Below, one piece after another: positions 1 through 9,834 of a stretch of DNA of 64,000 bases. This stretch comes from Planctomycetaceae bacterium (GTDB lineage Bacteria > Planctomycetota > Planctomycetia > Pirellulales > Pirellulaceae): NCBI GenBank assembly GCA_016794985.1, contig JAEUIQ010000047.1, forward strand, positions 223,935 through 287,934, written 5' to 3'. The position numbers and the translations under genes were made by a program. How positions within the stretch are numbered: position 1 is the first letter of the stretch; each line of letters begins with the position of its first letter. The notes below the pieces were generated by a model that had not been told where the DNA came from, ran no database searches, and saw only the letters and a program-made list of their open reading frames with translations.

Positions 1-150
1 CAGAGCGACAAGACAGTGACTACCATCGCGATGGCATTTGCATTGGGCGGTGCACTCATGGATATCGGAGCACACACGATTTCTGCACTTTTCATGAGTG
101 GCTCAGGAGTATCAATGCTGTGGGTATGTGAATACCGCTATGTTTTGTAA
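1..150 (+). CDS. possible 3' end of a membrane protein gene (partial)
   Basis: The first reading frame is open from the window edge to a TAA at 148-150. It encodes about 49 residues with a hydrophobic stretch near residues 9-35 (AMAFALGGALMDIGAHTIS region), which would suit a last membrane helix. The start lies outside the window. I do not recognise a family. The open frame is short enough to be chance, so this is a weak call. Confidence 0.25.
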   Translation, partial: QSDKTVTTIAMAFALGGALMDIGAHTISALFMSGSGVSMLWVCEYRYVL

Positions 151-848
151 CCATCCCGCCAATACTCGACATGTGTCGCCTTGTTGTAGACCTCCAGACG
201 CGTGTCCCTGTTCTTGAATCACAACTCGGAGAGCGACGATCCGATCAACATTTCTAACTTGGTGTTGGTCGCTCGCCTTCGCAGCTCCATTGCAGGACTG
301 TTTCCGACAGTGAATCCTTACAAGTTGCCAAAAACAGAAGACCGTCATTTTCTTCGACAAGATCAGTCCGAAAACTGTCTTGCGGTGGGTCTCAGGTACT
401 AGAGCCTTGGAACTCGCTTTTTCGGCCCCTTGGAACTGTCATTTTTTGGTCGCGAGTCCCGCAAGAGCCTTATCGGTCGCCCGGTAACGCGGGCGAAGGA
501 TGCGGAGTGTGCCTCGATCGACTTTCAATCCGTGCGCGGATGATGCCGTGTACTAAACCATTGTCCCGCTGGGTTTCGCTGTGATTTTGAAGCTTGATTT
601 TGCTGATCCGGATGCTGGTGCGGAGCAACATCTTGGCACCCGCATGGCTTGCGATTGGCATCAGCGTGTAGCACCCTATCGCTTCGTTATCGGTTCCGCT
701 TTACTAGTTGCGACTGCTGTCATTCAATTCCTGTCTTTAGTATGTTTCCAGCAGATTCCGACCTATGAATGGGCTGGCTGAGGAATTCGTTCTCGGATGG
801 AGTCGACAACCGGCAGAACTTTTCGCAGGTTGCAGACAAAGGCATTCG
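151..848. other. about 700-base stretch without a supported gene
   Basis: Only short frames of 60-80 codons occur here on either strand, and none has a recognisable domain or a convincing ribosome binding site. One plus frame at 581-781 has a hydrophobic run near its end, which is not enough to call it a gene. I see no repeat or RNA gene. Confidence 0.5.
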
Positions 849-2033
849 CTAGGCGGTTGGAACGGGTGAATTCGGCTTGAGTCGAATCAACAAGAAAACA
901 CCTACTCCGGCGGCGAACAACAGACCGATTCCCAAGATTGGACGAACGGCAATCCAGGCGATCGCGATGGTCGTTGAACCTACAATCCCTGCCAACAGTA
1001 TGGCGGCCAACAGTACCAATCCTCCCGTTAACCTTCCGACGATCGGAATAAAGCTAGTGAGGGCCGACACCGGACCTAAAATCAGTAGGAAGCCAATCGT
1101 ACAAAGAATCAGTCCTCCGATGCGAATGACCCAAGCCAGTACCGAATTCTCGCTCGCCAATCGCTTCATGATATCTTCCGCTGTCAACCGACCGACAAAC
1201 AAGCGTTCGATCGACTCTCCGTTACTCGTCCGAAACTCTTGCAACCGTCTACCATTCAACTTCGCTACCATGCTAACATCGGTGGGCAAACACTCTTGAA
1301 ATCGGATCCGCAAATCACCAATTTGCGGCGAACTCATACTGCCGCCAGTTTCACTGTAGTACAATTGCTTTTGATCGCCACTGAAAAACTCCCAGCGGTC
1401 GTCTGGCATCCCCAAAATGATGGTGTCGCTATCGAGCGAGACATCGGTCCAGTTCGATATCGCCGACTTCAACGTTTCGCTCAGTTCGTAAACGCCAACT
1501 TGAACGCGAGCCGCATCGAACGTCTGTTCTTCGTAGCGCGGCATCGGATTTAGATGCTGCTGAGGCTGCTCAAACTTCGAGCTGTCCACAGGTTTGCGTG
1601 TCCACTTTTTCTCATATTGCACAACACTGCGTCGTTGATTGTTCGAGGAAGTACCTGATTGGCCTTGCTGAGATTCTTCGTGCCAATGATAAACCTCGAC
1701 TTGCCGTTGCAGTCGCAGTCCTTGGCTGGTGACATGAAACTGCGGGTCGCGCAACGGTTCTTTCGAACCTGATGGTTCAGAAACTGCCGGCCCAACCAAA
1801 TGAACCAAGGTGTCGTTCAGCGAGCCTGCCTCATGCTGGATATCCGGAACCGTCTGCACGACACGACTTGCCTCTGCCAGTCCTCGGCTGCGATGAACGG
1901 TGCGATACTCGTTCCAACTCAGCAATGCCACAGCGCCGGGCACAAATAGCAATCCGATCAACACACCGAAAAAAGAGTTCTTCAAGCGGCCGAAAAAACC
2001 GAGATTTCCGTTTACCAATGGATTACCAATCAC
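849..2033 (-). CDS. TMEM43-like membrane protein
   Basis: The 394-residue protein resembles the TMEM43 (LUMA, DUF1625) family. It has a short N-terminal stretch, a membrane helix near residues 20-40 followed by the family-like SWNEYRTVHRSRGLAE segment, a long extracytoplasmic domain, and about three closely spaced helices at roughly 295-385. Function in bacteria is not established. The start is GTG, with GGAG about 7 bases upstream in the minus-strand reading, which supports the full length. The next minus-strand gene upstream, the esterase, is separated by 109 bases, so an operon is possible but not compelling. Confidence 0.8.
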   Translation of the reverse strand: MIGNPLVNGNLGFFGRLKNSFFGVLIGLLFVPGAVALLSWNEYRTVHRSRGLAEASRVVQTVPDIQHEAGSLNDTLVHLVGPAVSEPSGSKEPLRDPQFHVTSQGLRLQRQVEVYHWHEESQQGQSGTSSNNQRRSVVQYEKKWTRKPVDSSKFEQPQQHLNPMPRYEEQTFDAARVQVGVYELSETLKSAISNWTDVSLDSDTIILGMPDDRWEFFSGDQKQLYYSETGGSMSSPQIGDLRIRFQECLPTDVSMVAKLNGRRLQEFRTSNGESIERLFVGRLTAEDIMKRLASENSVLAWVIRIGGLILCTIGFLLILGPVSALTSFIPIVGRLTGGLVLLAAILLAGIVGSTTIAIAWIAVRPILGIGLLFAAGVGVFLLIRLKPNSPVPTA

Positions 2034-2142
2034 CCTTCAACTCCGCGACCAATCGAATCAAAAACAAGTTTGGCGGCAAGGGAAACGGTCCGTCATAAAA
2101 TCGAGGTCGTGTCTTGCACCATCATCGGACGAACGGCCAGGC

Positions 2143-3069
2143 TCAAGGCTTGACGTCTCGCCATAACCAACGCAACGAGTCCGGCAGGATCGCTCCACCA
2201 TGAATGCCGTTATGACCTCCTTCGCCAAAAACGAACTCGTAGTCGTATTTCGCAAATTTTAGAGCAGCCGCCATCTCTTGATTCGCCAAGGGCCAATGCC
2301 CGAATCGATTGTCGAGATCGCCGGTACCGCCCTGCAAAAAGACACGAATGGGTTTCGGCGGTTCCTTGCGGATCATCGGTGGGTAATTGTGCCCGCCACG
2401 AATGTCCACAAAGCTGCCCACGTGACTTAAAACTTTTCCAAACGACTCCGGTCGTTCCCATGCCACAGTAAATGCACAGATCCCGCCTGAACTGATTCCG
2501 CCGATCGCGCGATGTTGCGGGTCAGGACTGATCGTGTAATGCTGCTCGATGCCAGGGAGTAACTCTTCCAACAAAAACTTGGCGTAAGAATCGCCGAGGC
2601 TATCGTATTCAAAACTGCGATTCTCCGGTTCAGGTCGCCAACCCCGTTTCTCTGGCAACTCGGCTTTTTTATGCCCAGGATCAATGAACACGACTATCGT
2701 GACAGGCAATTCGCCTTTGTGAATGAGATTGTCAAAGACCACCGGCACCCGAAACTGGCCGTCTTCAGCTTCGTAGGCGTGGCCATCTTGAAAAACCATC
2801 AAACAAGCTGGCTGAGAGCCATCGTACTGAGCGGGAACATAGATCGAATAGTGTCGCAGTGTTCCGGGGAAAACTTGGCTATTGGCAAACACTCGTTGTT
2901 CAATCTTCCCACGAGGTACACCGGGTTGCCTTTGACTGTCTTCGCCCAACTTGTACTGCGAATCGTCGGTTGGGCAACCAAACGCCGAGGGATTCGCCAT
3001 GAACACCAGCCCAAACAGGCACAGGCCCCAGTGAAGCAATCGCCGATTGGCAATCAAGAATTTTCGCAC
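2143..3069 (-). CDS. secreted esterase of the enterochelin esterase-like (Esterase D) family
   Basis: The protein has an N-terminal hydrophobic signal segment and an alpha/beta-hydrolase fold. The nucleophile elbow GISSGG lies near residue 194, and EGGHNG near the C-terminus would supply the histidine. The sequence around FQDGHAY and VVFIDPG is typical of the Fes/YieL group, often linked to carbohydrate-ester or siderophore-ester cleavage; the substrate here is unknown. I chose the GTG at 3069 because GGGAGG sits 7 bases upstream; an in-frame TTG at 3084 lacks such a site. The mature protein is probably periplasmic or surface located. Confidence 0.8.
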   Translation of the reverse strand: MRKFLIANRRLLHWGLCLFGLVFMANPSAFGCPTDDSQYKLGEDSQRQPGVPRGKIEQRVFANSQVFPGTLRHYSIYVPAQYDGSQPACLMVFQDGHAYEAEDGQFRVPVVFDNLIHKGELPVTIVVFIDPGHKKAELPEKRGWRPEPENRSFEYDSLGDSYAKFLLEELLPGIEQHYTISPDPQHRAIGGISSGGICAFTVAWERPESFGKVLSHVGSFVDIRGGHNYPPMIRKEPPKPIRVFLQGGTGDLDNRFGHWPLANQEMAAALKFAKYDYEFVFGEGGHNGIHGGAILPDSLRWLWRDVKP

Positions 3070-3505
3070 GGATTGGCCTCCCAAAAAAGATTAACGCTAG
3101 GCCCCGCATCAAACATTCCCAACGATTGGTTCCGCACCCCGATCGATCAATCCTAACCGATTTGAGCTCTGCTTCAAACCAGAGCAGAACACCCCTTCGA
3201 AGCCATGAACTTCAACAATGCTAGGCCAAAAGCACTTTCCGTTCGCCGTGACCATCAAGCAGTGACCATCAAGCAGTGACCATCAAGCAGTGACGATCGA
3301 GCAATGACCATCAAGTAGTGATTTTTCGGGATTGGCGGCGGGAGCCACAAAGAGTTTGCTTACGACATCGGTTTGGGCGGCAGGCATCAAGCGAATTGGC
3401 GTTGAACAATGCTTAGCGTGTGGGTTGCAGACGCTCAAGAACAAGAGCAAATCGTTGAGATGAATCGACAGTTGAGTCATTTACTCGTGGCGGGTTCGAA
3501 CGCAG
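3070..3505. other. intergenic region with a short tandem repeat
   Basis: This 436-base gap lies between the esterase start and the ung stop, both genes being on the minus strand. It holds a five-unit 14-bp tandem repeat, listed separately, and would have to contain the esterase promoter. I see no other gene or clear hairpin terminator. Confidence 0.5.
3248..3317. repeat. 14-bp minisatellite, five units
   Basis: The unit GTGACCATCAAGCA is repeated head to tail. The first three copies are identical, the fourth has two changes (GTGACGATCGAGCA) and the fifth has two (ATGACCATCAAGTA). The array is noncoding and the unit length is not a multiple of three. It lies about 190 bases downstream of the end of ung. 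Confidence 0.9.
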
Positions 3506-4225
3506 CTATATCCAATCGATCGTGTCGCGGCCATGCCCGGCTAAGAATTGGTTCGCCCGGGAAAATGGCCGGCTACCAAAAAAACCGCGATGAGCACTCA
3601 ATGGCGATGGATGAGGTGAACAGATCGCCAAGTGTCGCTGACGATCCACTCGCGTCAGTTTCTTTTCCGCGTCCTTGCCCCACATGATAAACACCACCGG
3701 CACTGGCAAGTCGTTTACTAGTTGGATCACGAGGTCCGTTAGCATCTCCCAGCCGAATCCACGATGAGAACCCGCCGCGTCTTGACGAACCGTCAGGGTC
3801 GTGTTGAGCAACAAGACACCTTGCCTCGCCCATCGACTCAATTCAAACGACGGTGGGATGGAAACGCCCAAATCATCCTGTAGCTCGCGGAAAATATTCC
3901 GCAAAGACGGCGGGCGTGTCACTCCGCTGGGTACTGAAAAGGCCAGGCCATCGGCTTGCCCAGCGCCATGGTAGGGATCTTGCCCAAGGATCACCACCCG
4001 AACATCTTCCCTGGGCGTCAATTCCAGTGCCCGAAACACGGCGGCTGCCGGCGGAAAAATTTGATGTGATTGGGACTCCATCCTTAAACGCGACAACAGC
4101 TCGCTACCGGTCGTTGATTGGAAAAAGTCCGTCAGTACTCGCCCCCAGTCGGTGGCGGCAGACGGCAAGTCGCGCAGCTCCCACATAACAAGCTTACTTT
4201 CTGGACAAACCGACGACTTAATCAT
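3506..4225 (-). CDS. ung: uracil-DNA glycosylase (family 1)
   Basis: The enzyme removes uracil from DNA to start base excision repair. The water-activating motif GQDPYH lies at residues 81-86 (Asp83) and the DNA-intercalation/uracil-recognition motif HPSPLS at about 205-210, both intact. Length of 239 residues is normal for the family. The ATG at 4225 overlaps the stop of the upstream lipoprotein gene by 8 bases (ATGATTAA), which suggests translational coupling. An ATG 13 codons later (MWELRDLP) could be the true start, because the first 13 residues are not family-like. Confidence 0.97.
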   Translation of the reverse strand: MIKSSVCPESKLVMWELRDLPSAATDWGRVLTDFFQSTTGSELLSRLRMESQSHQIFPPAAAVFRALELTPREDVRVVILGQDPYHGAGQADGLAFSVPSGVTRPPSLRNIFRELQDDLGVSIPPSFELSRWARQGVLLLNTTLTVRQDAAGSHRGFGWEMLTDLVIQLVNDLPVPVVFIMWGKDAEKKLTRVDRQRHLAICSPHPSPLSAHRGFFGSRPFSRANQFLAGHGRDTIDWI

Positions 4226-5642
4226 TTTGAAGTAGCGTCAACGGATCGGGCGGTCCATTCTTCTTGCCAATTTCGATCCAAGCTTGTTGGCAATCTTCCA
4301 GAGCAGCCGCAGGATCTTTGCGATTTTCAAGTACGTGCCACACAGCTTCCGTCAGTTCTCGCAAGCGTTCCTGATTGCCGGGCAAAGCCGGAAAGAACTC
4401 GCAGCCGCCTTGGACATCGTCGTTGGCCAAGTTCCAGATCTCACGGATCTTGTCGGTCGCTTCCACGGAGTATTGCCGCCCGGCCCACTGCGAGACATTA
4501 TTCCATTGGTCAGGCCTAGCGATCAAGATTTTTTCTTGCAGCGGGGCCAAGGTCTCGGCGGTTGGAGAACTAATTAGCAGCTCGGTCAAGCGAAAAGCAG
4601 CCTCACTTTTTCGCGTCCGCCGCATCACACAGATTACGCGTCCCGAAAGTCCGGAAATCTGCGTACGGAACGGCCCCGTGCTCCGGTCGGACCACGTCTG
4701 ATCGAAGAAATCATAAAACCGAGTAGAACCTGGCGGTGGAGTTAGTACCAAGCTTGAAACGCCCTGGGCGACGTCATCCAATCGCGGCACAGGCATCAAA
4801 GCCCCAGCGATTTCTCCAGCTTGAAGCTTCTTGATCAATTCTTGGTGCGTCACGGTCTTCAGTTCGGCGACACTCGGACCGTAAGTCGCCTTCATGTCAT
4901 TCATCGCTTGGATAAATGGAGGCGAATTCAAACGAGGTATTCCCTCGCCACGAGCGTAGAACACGTCGGATTGTGATTGGCTCTTGGCCAACGACGCCGC
5001 CCGCAATAACAAGGCCTCGGCAGCATGATTGCCAACCAAGGACTCGACCCAGCGCAACGGACGCCCAGCTTGTCGGTCCTGTTCGGCCGCATCCTGCCAT
5101 TCACTCCAAGTGTTCGGCACTTGCACTTTGGAACCAGTTCCATCTGTGAAGCTAGGATTGGCCAAGACAGCCGACAATGGAGTTCCCCAAGAAATCCCAA
5201 AAGTGTTCGACTGAACCCGGCCGATTCGACGGTCGATGGATGCCCAATGGCTATGAGCCCACTTGTCGAGAAACTGCGTCGGAAATTGCAGCAGCTTGCC
5301 TTCGGCCACCAATGGAGCCAATCGATCCGGCGGTACTAACAATACGTCATGCAAATCAAGTGTTTCGTTTTTCGTGGTCGCCCACTGCGCTTCGTCGATC
5401 ACGGTGGTTTCCAAAGCTACACCACCTCGACCTTCGAACTGGATTTTTAGCTCTTCGGCCAGCGCCGGCGAGCCAACAAACAACAGCCGGAGCGGAGCCT
5501 TGCGGAGCGCCTCCAACTCTTCGGCTGACATTGTCGAACCGACCGCCGGGATTTCTGTTGGCTTCGAATCGCGGCAACCACAGGCCGCAATCAGCAGCAG
5601 TAATACCAAACTCCACTTGTGTTGATTTTTTCCCAAGGTCAA
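4218..5642 (-). CDS. lipoprotein resembling an ABC solute-binding protein
   Basis: The 474-residue product begins with a lipoprotein signal peptide: a hydrophobic LVLLLLIA core followed by ACGC, so the lipidated Cys is near residue 23. The body has the general pattern of extracellular solute-binding proteins, including an early LRLLFVGSPALAEELKIQFEGR-like segment, an ISWGTPLSAVLANPS segment and a C-terminal helical part. No permease or ATPase is adjacent, so transport is not certain. The start is TTG, with AAGGA 8-9 bases upstream. It overlaps the start of ung by 8 bases. Confidence 0.65.
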   Translation of the reverse strand: MTLGKNQHKWSLVLLLLIAACGCRDSKPTEIPAVGSTMSAEELEALRKAPLRLLFVGSPALAEELKIQFEGRGGVALETTVIDEAQWATTKNETLDLHDVLLVPPDRLAPLVAEGKLLQFPTQFLDKWAHSHWASIDRRIGRVQSNTFGISWGTPLSAVLANPSFTDGTGSKVQVPNTWSEWQDAAEQDRQAGRPLRWVESLVGNHAAEALLLRAASLAKSQSQSDVFYARGEGIPRLNSPPFIQAMNDMKATYGPSVAELKTVTHQELIKKLQAGEIAGALMPVPRLDDVAQGVSSLVLTPPPGSTRFYDFFDQTWSDRSTGPFRTQISGLSGRVICVMRRTRKSEAAFRLTELLISSPTAETLAPLQEKILIARPDQWNNVSQWAGRQYSVEATDKIREIWNLANDDVQGGCEFFPALPGNQERLRELTEAVWHVLENRKDPAAALEDCQQAWIEIGKKNGPPDPLTLLQND

Positions 5643-5751
5643 GCAGTACTTCCTTTCACTCAGAGAACTCGTTCTACTAAGTGGCTGTTCATGGCGTTCG
5701 AAGAATCGACGCTTTCCCCCCCGACTCCATTCTAACGATAACCTGTTTCTT

Positions 5752-8319
5752 ATGCATCGCTTCCGAAATTTTTGGCTGATCTTGTTACTCGCTTGTCACG
5801 TATATAGTTGGGTCGGAGACGGCTGCATCGGGCAATCCCAGGTCGTGGGACAAGTCTTGGATCCATTGCCGTTGCTGGAGCGGGAAAAGTTCTGGAAGAA
5901 CCGAGACTTTCCGTGGTACATGGAGCACATTCCGATATTGGAAACTCCGGATGCGGACTTAAACACGACCTACTACTATCGTTGGGAATTGGTCACTCGG
6001 CATCTGACGTACGGCTCGCCGAATAGCGGCTATTCCATAACGGAGTTTTCCGATCGCCCATTTTGGTCAGGCGCTTACGGCTCGATCGCTTGCCCAGCCG
6101 GCCATCAAATCAACGAGATACGTTGGTTGCGAGATCCACGCTACGTTCGGGATTATCTGCGATACTGGTTCCGCACGCCGGGGGCCGAACCAACTCGCTA
6201 TTCATTTTGGGCGGCCGCTTCGGCTTGGGCTGCTCACGAAGTCCATCCGAACGCCGAGTACTTGGTGGACCTGCTCCCCGATTTGATCCGCAATTATGAG
6301 ACTTGGTATGCCCGCCACTATGTACCTGAAGTCGGATTGTTTTGGCAGACGGGACATGACGACGGTATGGAGTTTGACATCAACGCGCGGCAAACCAAGG
6401 ATATTTTACGCGGCGGTCAGTCGTTACGCCCTTCGTTTAATGCGTATCAATGGGCGGATGCAGTTGCAATCAGTCGCATTGCCGATCTGGCTGGTCAAGC
6501 GACTGTGGCCGCCAAGTATCGCGACATCGCGGCAGGTCTAAAACAAAAGTCACAAGAGTTACTTTGGGATCCCAATCGCAAATTCTTCTTCCCAATGAGC
6601 AACCAACGGCACGAACATGAAGGGCACGTGGTTGAAAAATACACACTGACTTATCAAACCGGAAAGTTCGCAGGAAGTCCTGCTGGCCGAGAATTGCATG
6701 GTTATGTTCCATGGGCGTTTCGAATGCCTGATGCCGGCTACGAAGCGGCTTGGCAGTACTTAATGGATCCTAATTATTTTGCGGCGGAATTTGGTCCAAC
6801 GACCGTCGAACGTCACGACCCAATGTTTCTCTTGCAGCCATCCTGCTGTTGGTGGAGCGGACAGTCTTGGCCGTTTGCAACGACGCAAACGCTCAAGGCG
6901 ATGGCGAATGTTCTGCACTTCTACGACCAAGAGTATGTTTCCCGACAAGACTATTACCGACTGCTTCGTCGCTATGCCTTGTCGCACCGCAAAGATGGGG
7001 TGCCCTACATCGCGGAAGCATTGCATCCCGATACCGGCTCCTGGGATGGGCATGATGCTCCGAATCACAGCAACCATTACTTTCATTCAGGTTTCATTGA
7101 TCTGGTCATTACGGGCTTGTTGGGCGTGCAAGCCGATGCCGGCGATACCTTAATCGTGAATCCGCTGGCGCCGTTGGAATGGGACTATTTCGCAATCGAT
7201 CGCCTGGCATATCGAGGACAATTACTTTCGGTACTATGGGATCGCGACGGCAAACGCTTCGGGAAAGGAGCCGGTTTCTTCGTCTACGCGAATGGGAAAC
7301 AAGTCGCCTTTCGACGGGATTTGGGGAAACTGGAGTTGAAGCTGAATGAAACAGCGGAAGTACCAGTGCTTTCGACGCAACGGTTAAACTATGCGGTGAA
7401 CAACGATGGCGATTGGTTTCCGCGCTACGATGCGACCCATACCGAGTCGGGCAGTAGCCTGCACTACTTGCATGATGGCCAGTATCGCTACGACCTCACA
7501 CCGAATAATCGTTGGAGCAGCGGTCTCACCAATGAGAAAGTGGCTGTGACATTGGATTACGGCATGGATCGCCAGATCGATGAAGTCAAGCTCTATGTTT
7601 TGGACGATGAGAACGATCATCTCTCTGTACCGCAACAGATCGAGTTGCAGTTTGAACAAGATGGGCGATGGCAACTCATTCCCGATCAGGTTTTGCCGCA
7701 ACAGCAAATCCTTGGGGGACGTCCGTGGACCATTCGATTTCCGGCGTTGACGACCAAACGACTGCGAGTCGTGTTGACTCCGCAAAATGGACGAAGCTGT
7801 GGATTGACAGAAATCGAAACGTGGGGAACGGGAACATTGCCGTATGCCCCAGCCGGACCGCCGGCTGGGAATGTTGCCTTTCGACTGCCTGGCGCCGAAT
7901 TCCCTCGCGTTTCCGCGTCGCACTCCGACCGATTTGGAGGTCGCCCAGAATTGGCGATTGATGGAAGAATTAGTTACTTGCCAACTCCCTTCAATCGATG
8001 GACCAGTTACGAATCCACGCAGAATGAAGATTGGTACGAAGTTGATTTCGGGCAGGATACGAAAGTGGCTCGAGCGGTGCTCCACTTGTACGATGACCGT
8101 GGTGGGGTCCAGCCGCCTCAGTCCTTTCGTATCGAGTATTGGAACGATGGCGAATGGCAACAAGTTGATGCCGAGAAACATGAACCGCTGGAACCCACGG
8201 GATCGCAGGCGAACCACGTGCAGTTTTCACCTGTCGTTACCACCAAGCTGCGAGTCTTGTTTGTGCATCGCGGCTCCGCCAAAAGTGGGTTGACTGAATT
8301 GGAAATCTGGCGTGAATGA
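5752..8319 (+). CDS. secreted MGH1-like glycoside hydrolase with discoidin-type C-terminal domains
   Basis: The 855-residue protein has a signal peptide (about residues 1-28) and an alpha/alpha-toroid glycosidase domain at roughly 50-490. That domain carries segments typical of the MGH1-like/GH63-related group, such as GHDDGMEFDIN and WWSGQSWPFATTQTL. Two beta-sandwich regions at about 545-690 and 705-855 look like F5/8 type C (discoidin) carbohydrate-binding domains, each ending in a repeated SGLTE(L/I)E-type motif. It probably trims complex polysaccharides outside the cytoplasm; the substrate is unknown. It starts with ATG and is divergent from the lipoprotein-ung pair. Confidence 0.8.
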   Translation: MHRFRNFWLILLLACHVYSWVGDGCIGQSQVVGQVLDPLPLLEREKFWKNRDFPWYMEHIPILETPDADLNTTYYYRWELVTRHLTYGSPNSGYSITEFSDRPFWSGAYGSIACPAGHQINEIRWLRDPRYVRDYLRYWFRTPGAEPTRYSFWAAASAWAAHEVHPNAEYLVDLLPDLIRNYETWYARHYVPEVGLFWQTGHDDGMEFDINARQTKDILRGGQSLRPSFNAYQWADAVAISRIADLAGQATVAAKYRDIAAGLKQKSQELLWDPNRKFFFPMSNQRHEHEGHVVEKYTLTYQTGKFAGSPAGRELHGYVPWAFRMPDAGYEAAWQYLMDPNYFAAEFGPTTVERHDPMFLLQPSCCWWSGQSWPFATTQTLKAMANVLHFYDQEYVSRQDYYRLLRRYALSHRKDGVPYIAEALHPDTGSWDGHDAPNHSNHYFHSGFIDLVITGLLGVQADAGDTLIVNPLAPLEWDYFAIDRLAYRGQLLSVLWDRDGKRFGKGAGFFVYANGKQVAFRRDLGKLELKLNETAEVPVLSTQRLNYAVNNDGDWFPRYDATHTESGSSLHYLHDGQYRYDLTPNNRWSSGLTNEKVAVTLDYGMDRQIDEVKLYVLDDENDHLSVPQQIELQFEQDGRWQLIPDQVLPQQQILGGRPWTIRFPALTTKRLRVVLTPQNGRSCGLTEIETWGTGTLPYAPAGPPAGNVAFRLPGAEFPRVSASHSDRFGGRPELAIDGRISYLPTPFNRWTSYESTQNEDWYEVDFGQDTKVARAVLHLYDDRGGVQPPQSFRIEYWNDGEWQQVDAEKHEPLEPTGSQANHVQFSPVVTTKLRVLFVHRGSAKSGLTELEIWRE

Positions 8320-8356
8320 GCCAGTTACCACGGAACCAGAGAGACGATGAACGGTC

Positions 8357-9673
8357 ATGTCGCAATCACAACCGGCTGAATTTGCGCGGTGGGTCGTGGA
8401 ACGTCTAAGCCAAGCTGGGCATCAGGCGCTCTGGGCTGGCGGTTGTGTGCGCGACATGTTGTTAGGCAAAAGCCCTAAAGACTATGATGTGGCGACATCT
8501 GCAACACCTGAAAAGGTCAGAGAGATTTTCGGGACACGCCGGACGATCCCAGTCGGTGTCGCATTTGGTGTGATAACGGTCGTGGGCGATAAGACGGCAG
8601 GAAACGTCGAAGTCGCCACGTTCCGGTGTGATGGCGGTTATTCCGATGGACGTCATCCGGACCATGTTACCTTTAGCAATGCCGAACAGGATGCCCAACG
8701 ACGAGACTTTACGATCAATGGGCTCTTTTATGACCCAGTGCGTGCCCAAGTGATCGACTACGTGGGAGGGCAAAGCGATTTGCAAGGTGGGTTAGTACGT
8801 GCGATTGGGAACCCGGTCGATCGCTTCCATGAAGATCATCTTCGCATGTTGCGAGCGATTCGGTTTGCAACCGTTTTGGATTTTCAAATCGAAGCGGTCA
8901 CCATCGCGGCGATCCAAGACTTGGCCCCCCGGATTGTCACCGTTAGCGGTGAACGAGTCGCTGCCGAAATGCATCGCGTCTTGAATAGTTGCCATCGCGG
9001 CCGCGGCTTGGAGTTATTGGATCAGTCGGGATTGCTCCGCCATCTGTTACCCGATTTCGATTTGAGTCGTCCGTTGGCCCGACACACGTTCGGGAAAACG
9101 TGCCAACGACTTCATCAACTGCCGGTCACCAGCCATGGTCTGGAAATCACGCTATCGATCTTGGCACTGGATCAACTATTGGTTTCGCAGCGCGTTGGCT
9201 CATTGATTCCATGGGAACAAGTACTGGTCAATTTTTCCCGTCAGATGGAACAAGTCGTGCGGGCCTGGAAGTTATCGAACGAATCCAAGTCGGTCTTTCG
9301 GGCCGTGACAACTCATCTCGCGGCGGTGGTTCAGGCGAGTCGTTTACCTTGGAGTCGATTGCAGCCCACTCTGATTGCTCCCAATATTGCCGCGGTCTTG
9401 GCGGTCGCTGAAGGCATTGCCGGCTCCGGCTTCATGGCAATGGAAGACGTCACTCTGTGCCGACATCATCTGACTCGACCAATAATCGAGTTGAACCCGC
9501 CGCCACTGCTGACGGGCGATGAACTTCGCGCCGGGGGTATGCCGCAAGGCCCGTTGCTGGGGCAGTGGTTGGCAGAACTAAGACGACTGCAATTGGATGC
9601 TGTGGTCACTTCGAAGGCGGCCGCATGGGATTGGGTGCATGCGAGAGCCAAAACCACTTCTGGAAAAGAATGA
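8357..9673 (+). CDS. CCA tRNA nucleotidyltransferase / poly(A) polymerase family protein
   Basis: This is a class II nucleotidyltransferase. The N-terminal catalytic core has GGCVRDMLLGKSPKDYDVATS (residues about 22-42) with the metal-binding Asp-x-Asp in DYDV. RRDFTINGLFYD and EDHLRMLRAIRFA follow. The 438-residue length fits a CCA-adding enzyme or a bacterial poly(A) polymerase; the sequence alone does not separate these. It lies 37 bases after the glycoside hydrolase on the same strand, so the two may be cotranscribed, although they have no evident functional link. Confidence 0.92.
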   Translation: MSQSQPAEFARWVVERLSQAGHQALWAGGCVRDMLLGKSPKDYDVATSATPEKVREIFGTRRTIPVGVAFGVITVVGDKTAGNVEVATFRCDGGYSDGRHPDHVTFSNAEQDAQRRDFTINGLFYDPVRAQVIDYVGGQSDLQGGLVRAIGNPVDRFHEDHLRMLRAIRFATVLDFQIEAVTIAAIQDLAPRIVTVSGERVAAEMHRVLNSCHRGRGLELLDQSGLLRHLLPDFDLSRPLARHTFGKTCQRLHQLPVTSHGLEITLSILALDQLLVSQRVGSLIPWEQVLVNFSRQMEQVVRAWKLSNESKSVFRAVTTHLAAVVQASRLPWSRLQPTLIAPNIAAVLAVAEGIAGSGFMAMEDVTLCRHHLTRPIIELNPPPLLTGDELRAGGMPQGPLLGQWLAELRRLQLDAVVTSKAAAWDWVHARAKTTSGKE

Positions 9674-9834
9674 GCACGGTTCCCGTTCCCTCAGCCGCAG
9701 AGACGTTCCCGATCCCCATCCACCTATCCGCAACATAACCAGTGCTGATGGGTGTTCAACGCCTCGCACGCGTCGACCACTTCCTTTCCCGCACCGACAT
9801 TACTTCGCAGCAATTGCCCGAGAGCTTGAATCTC

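Noticed and set aside
3485..3525. GGTTCGAA-type motif suggesting a tRNA T-arm near the ung end
   Set aside because: No acceptor stem, anticodon arm or D-arm could be placed around it.
7384..8217. 277-codon minus frame inside the glycoside hydrolase gene
   Set aside because: It lies wholly inside a well supported plus-strand gene with family motifs, and its own sequence has no recognisable domain.
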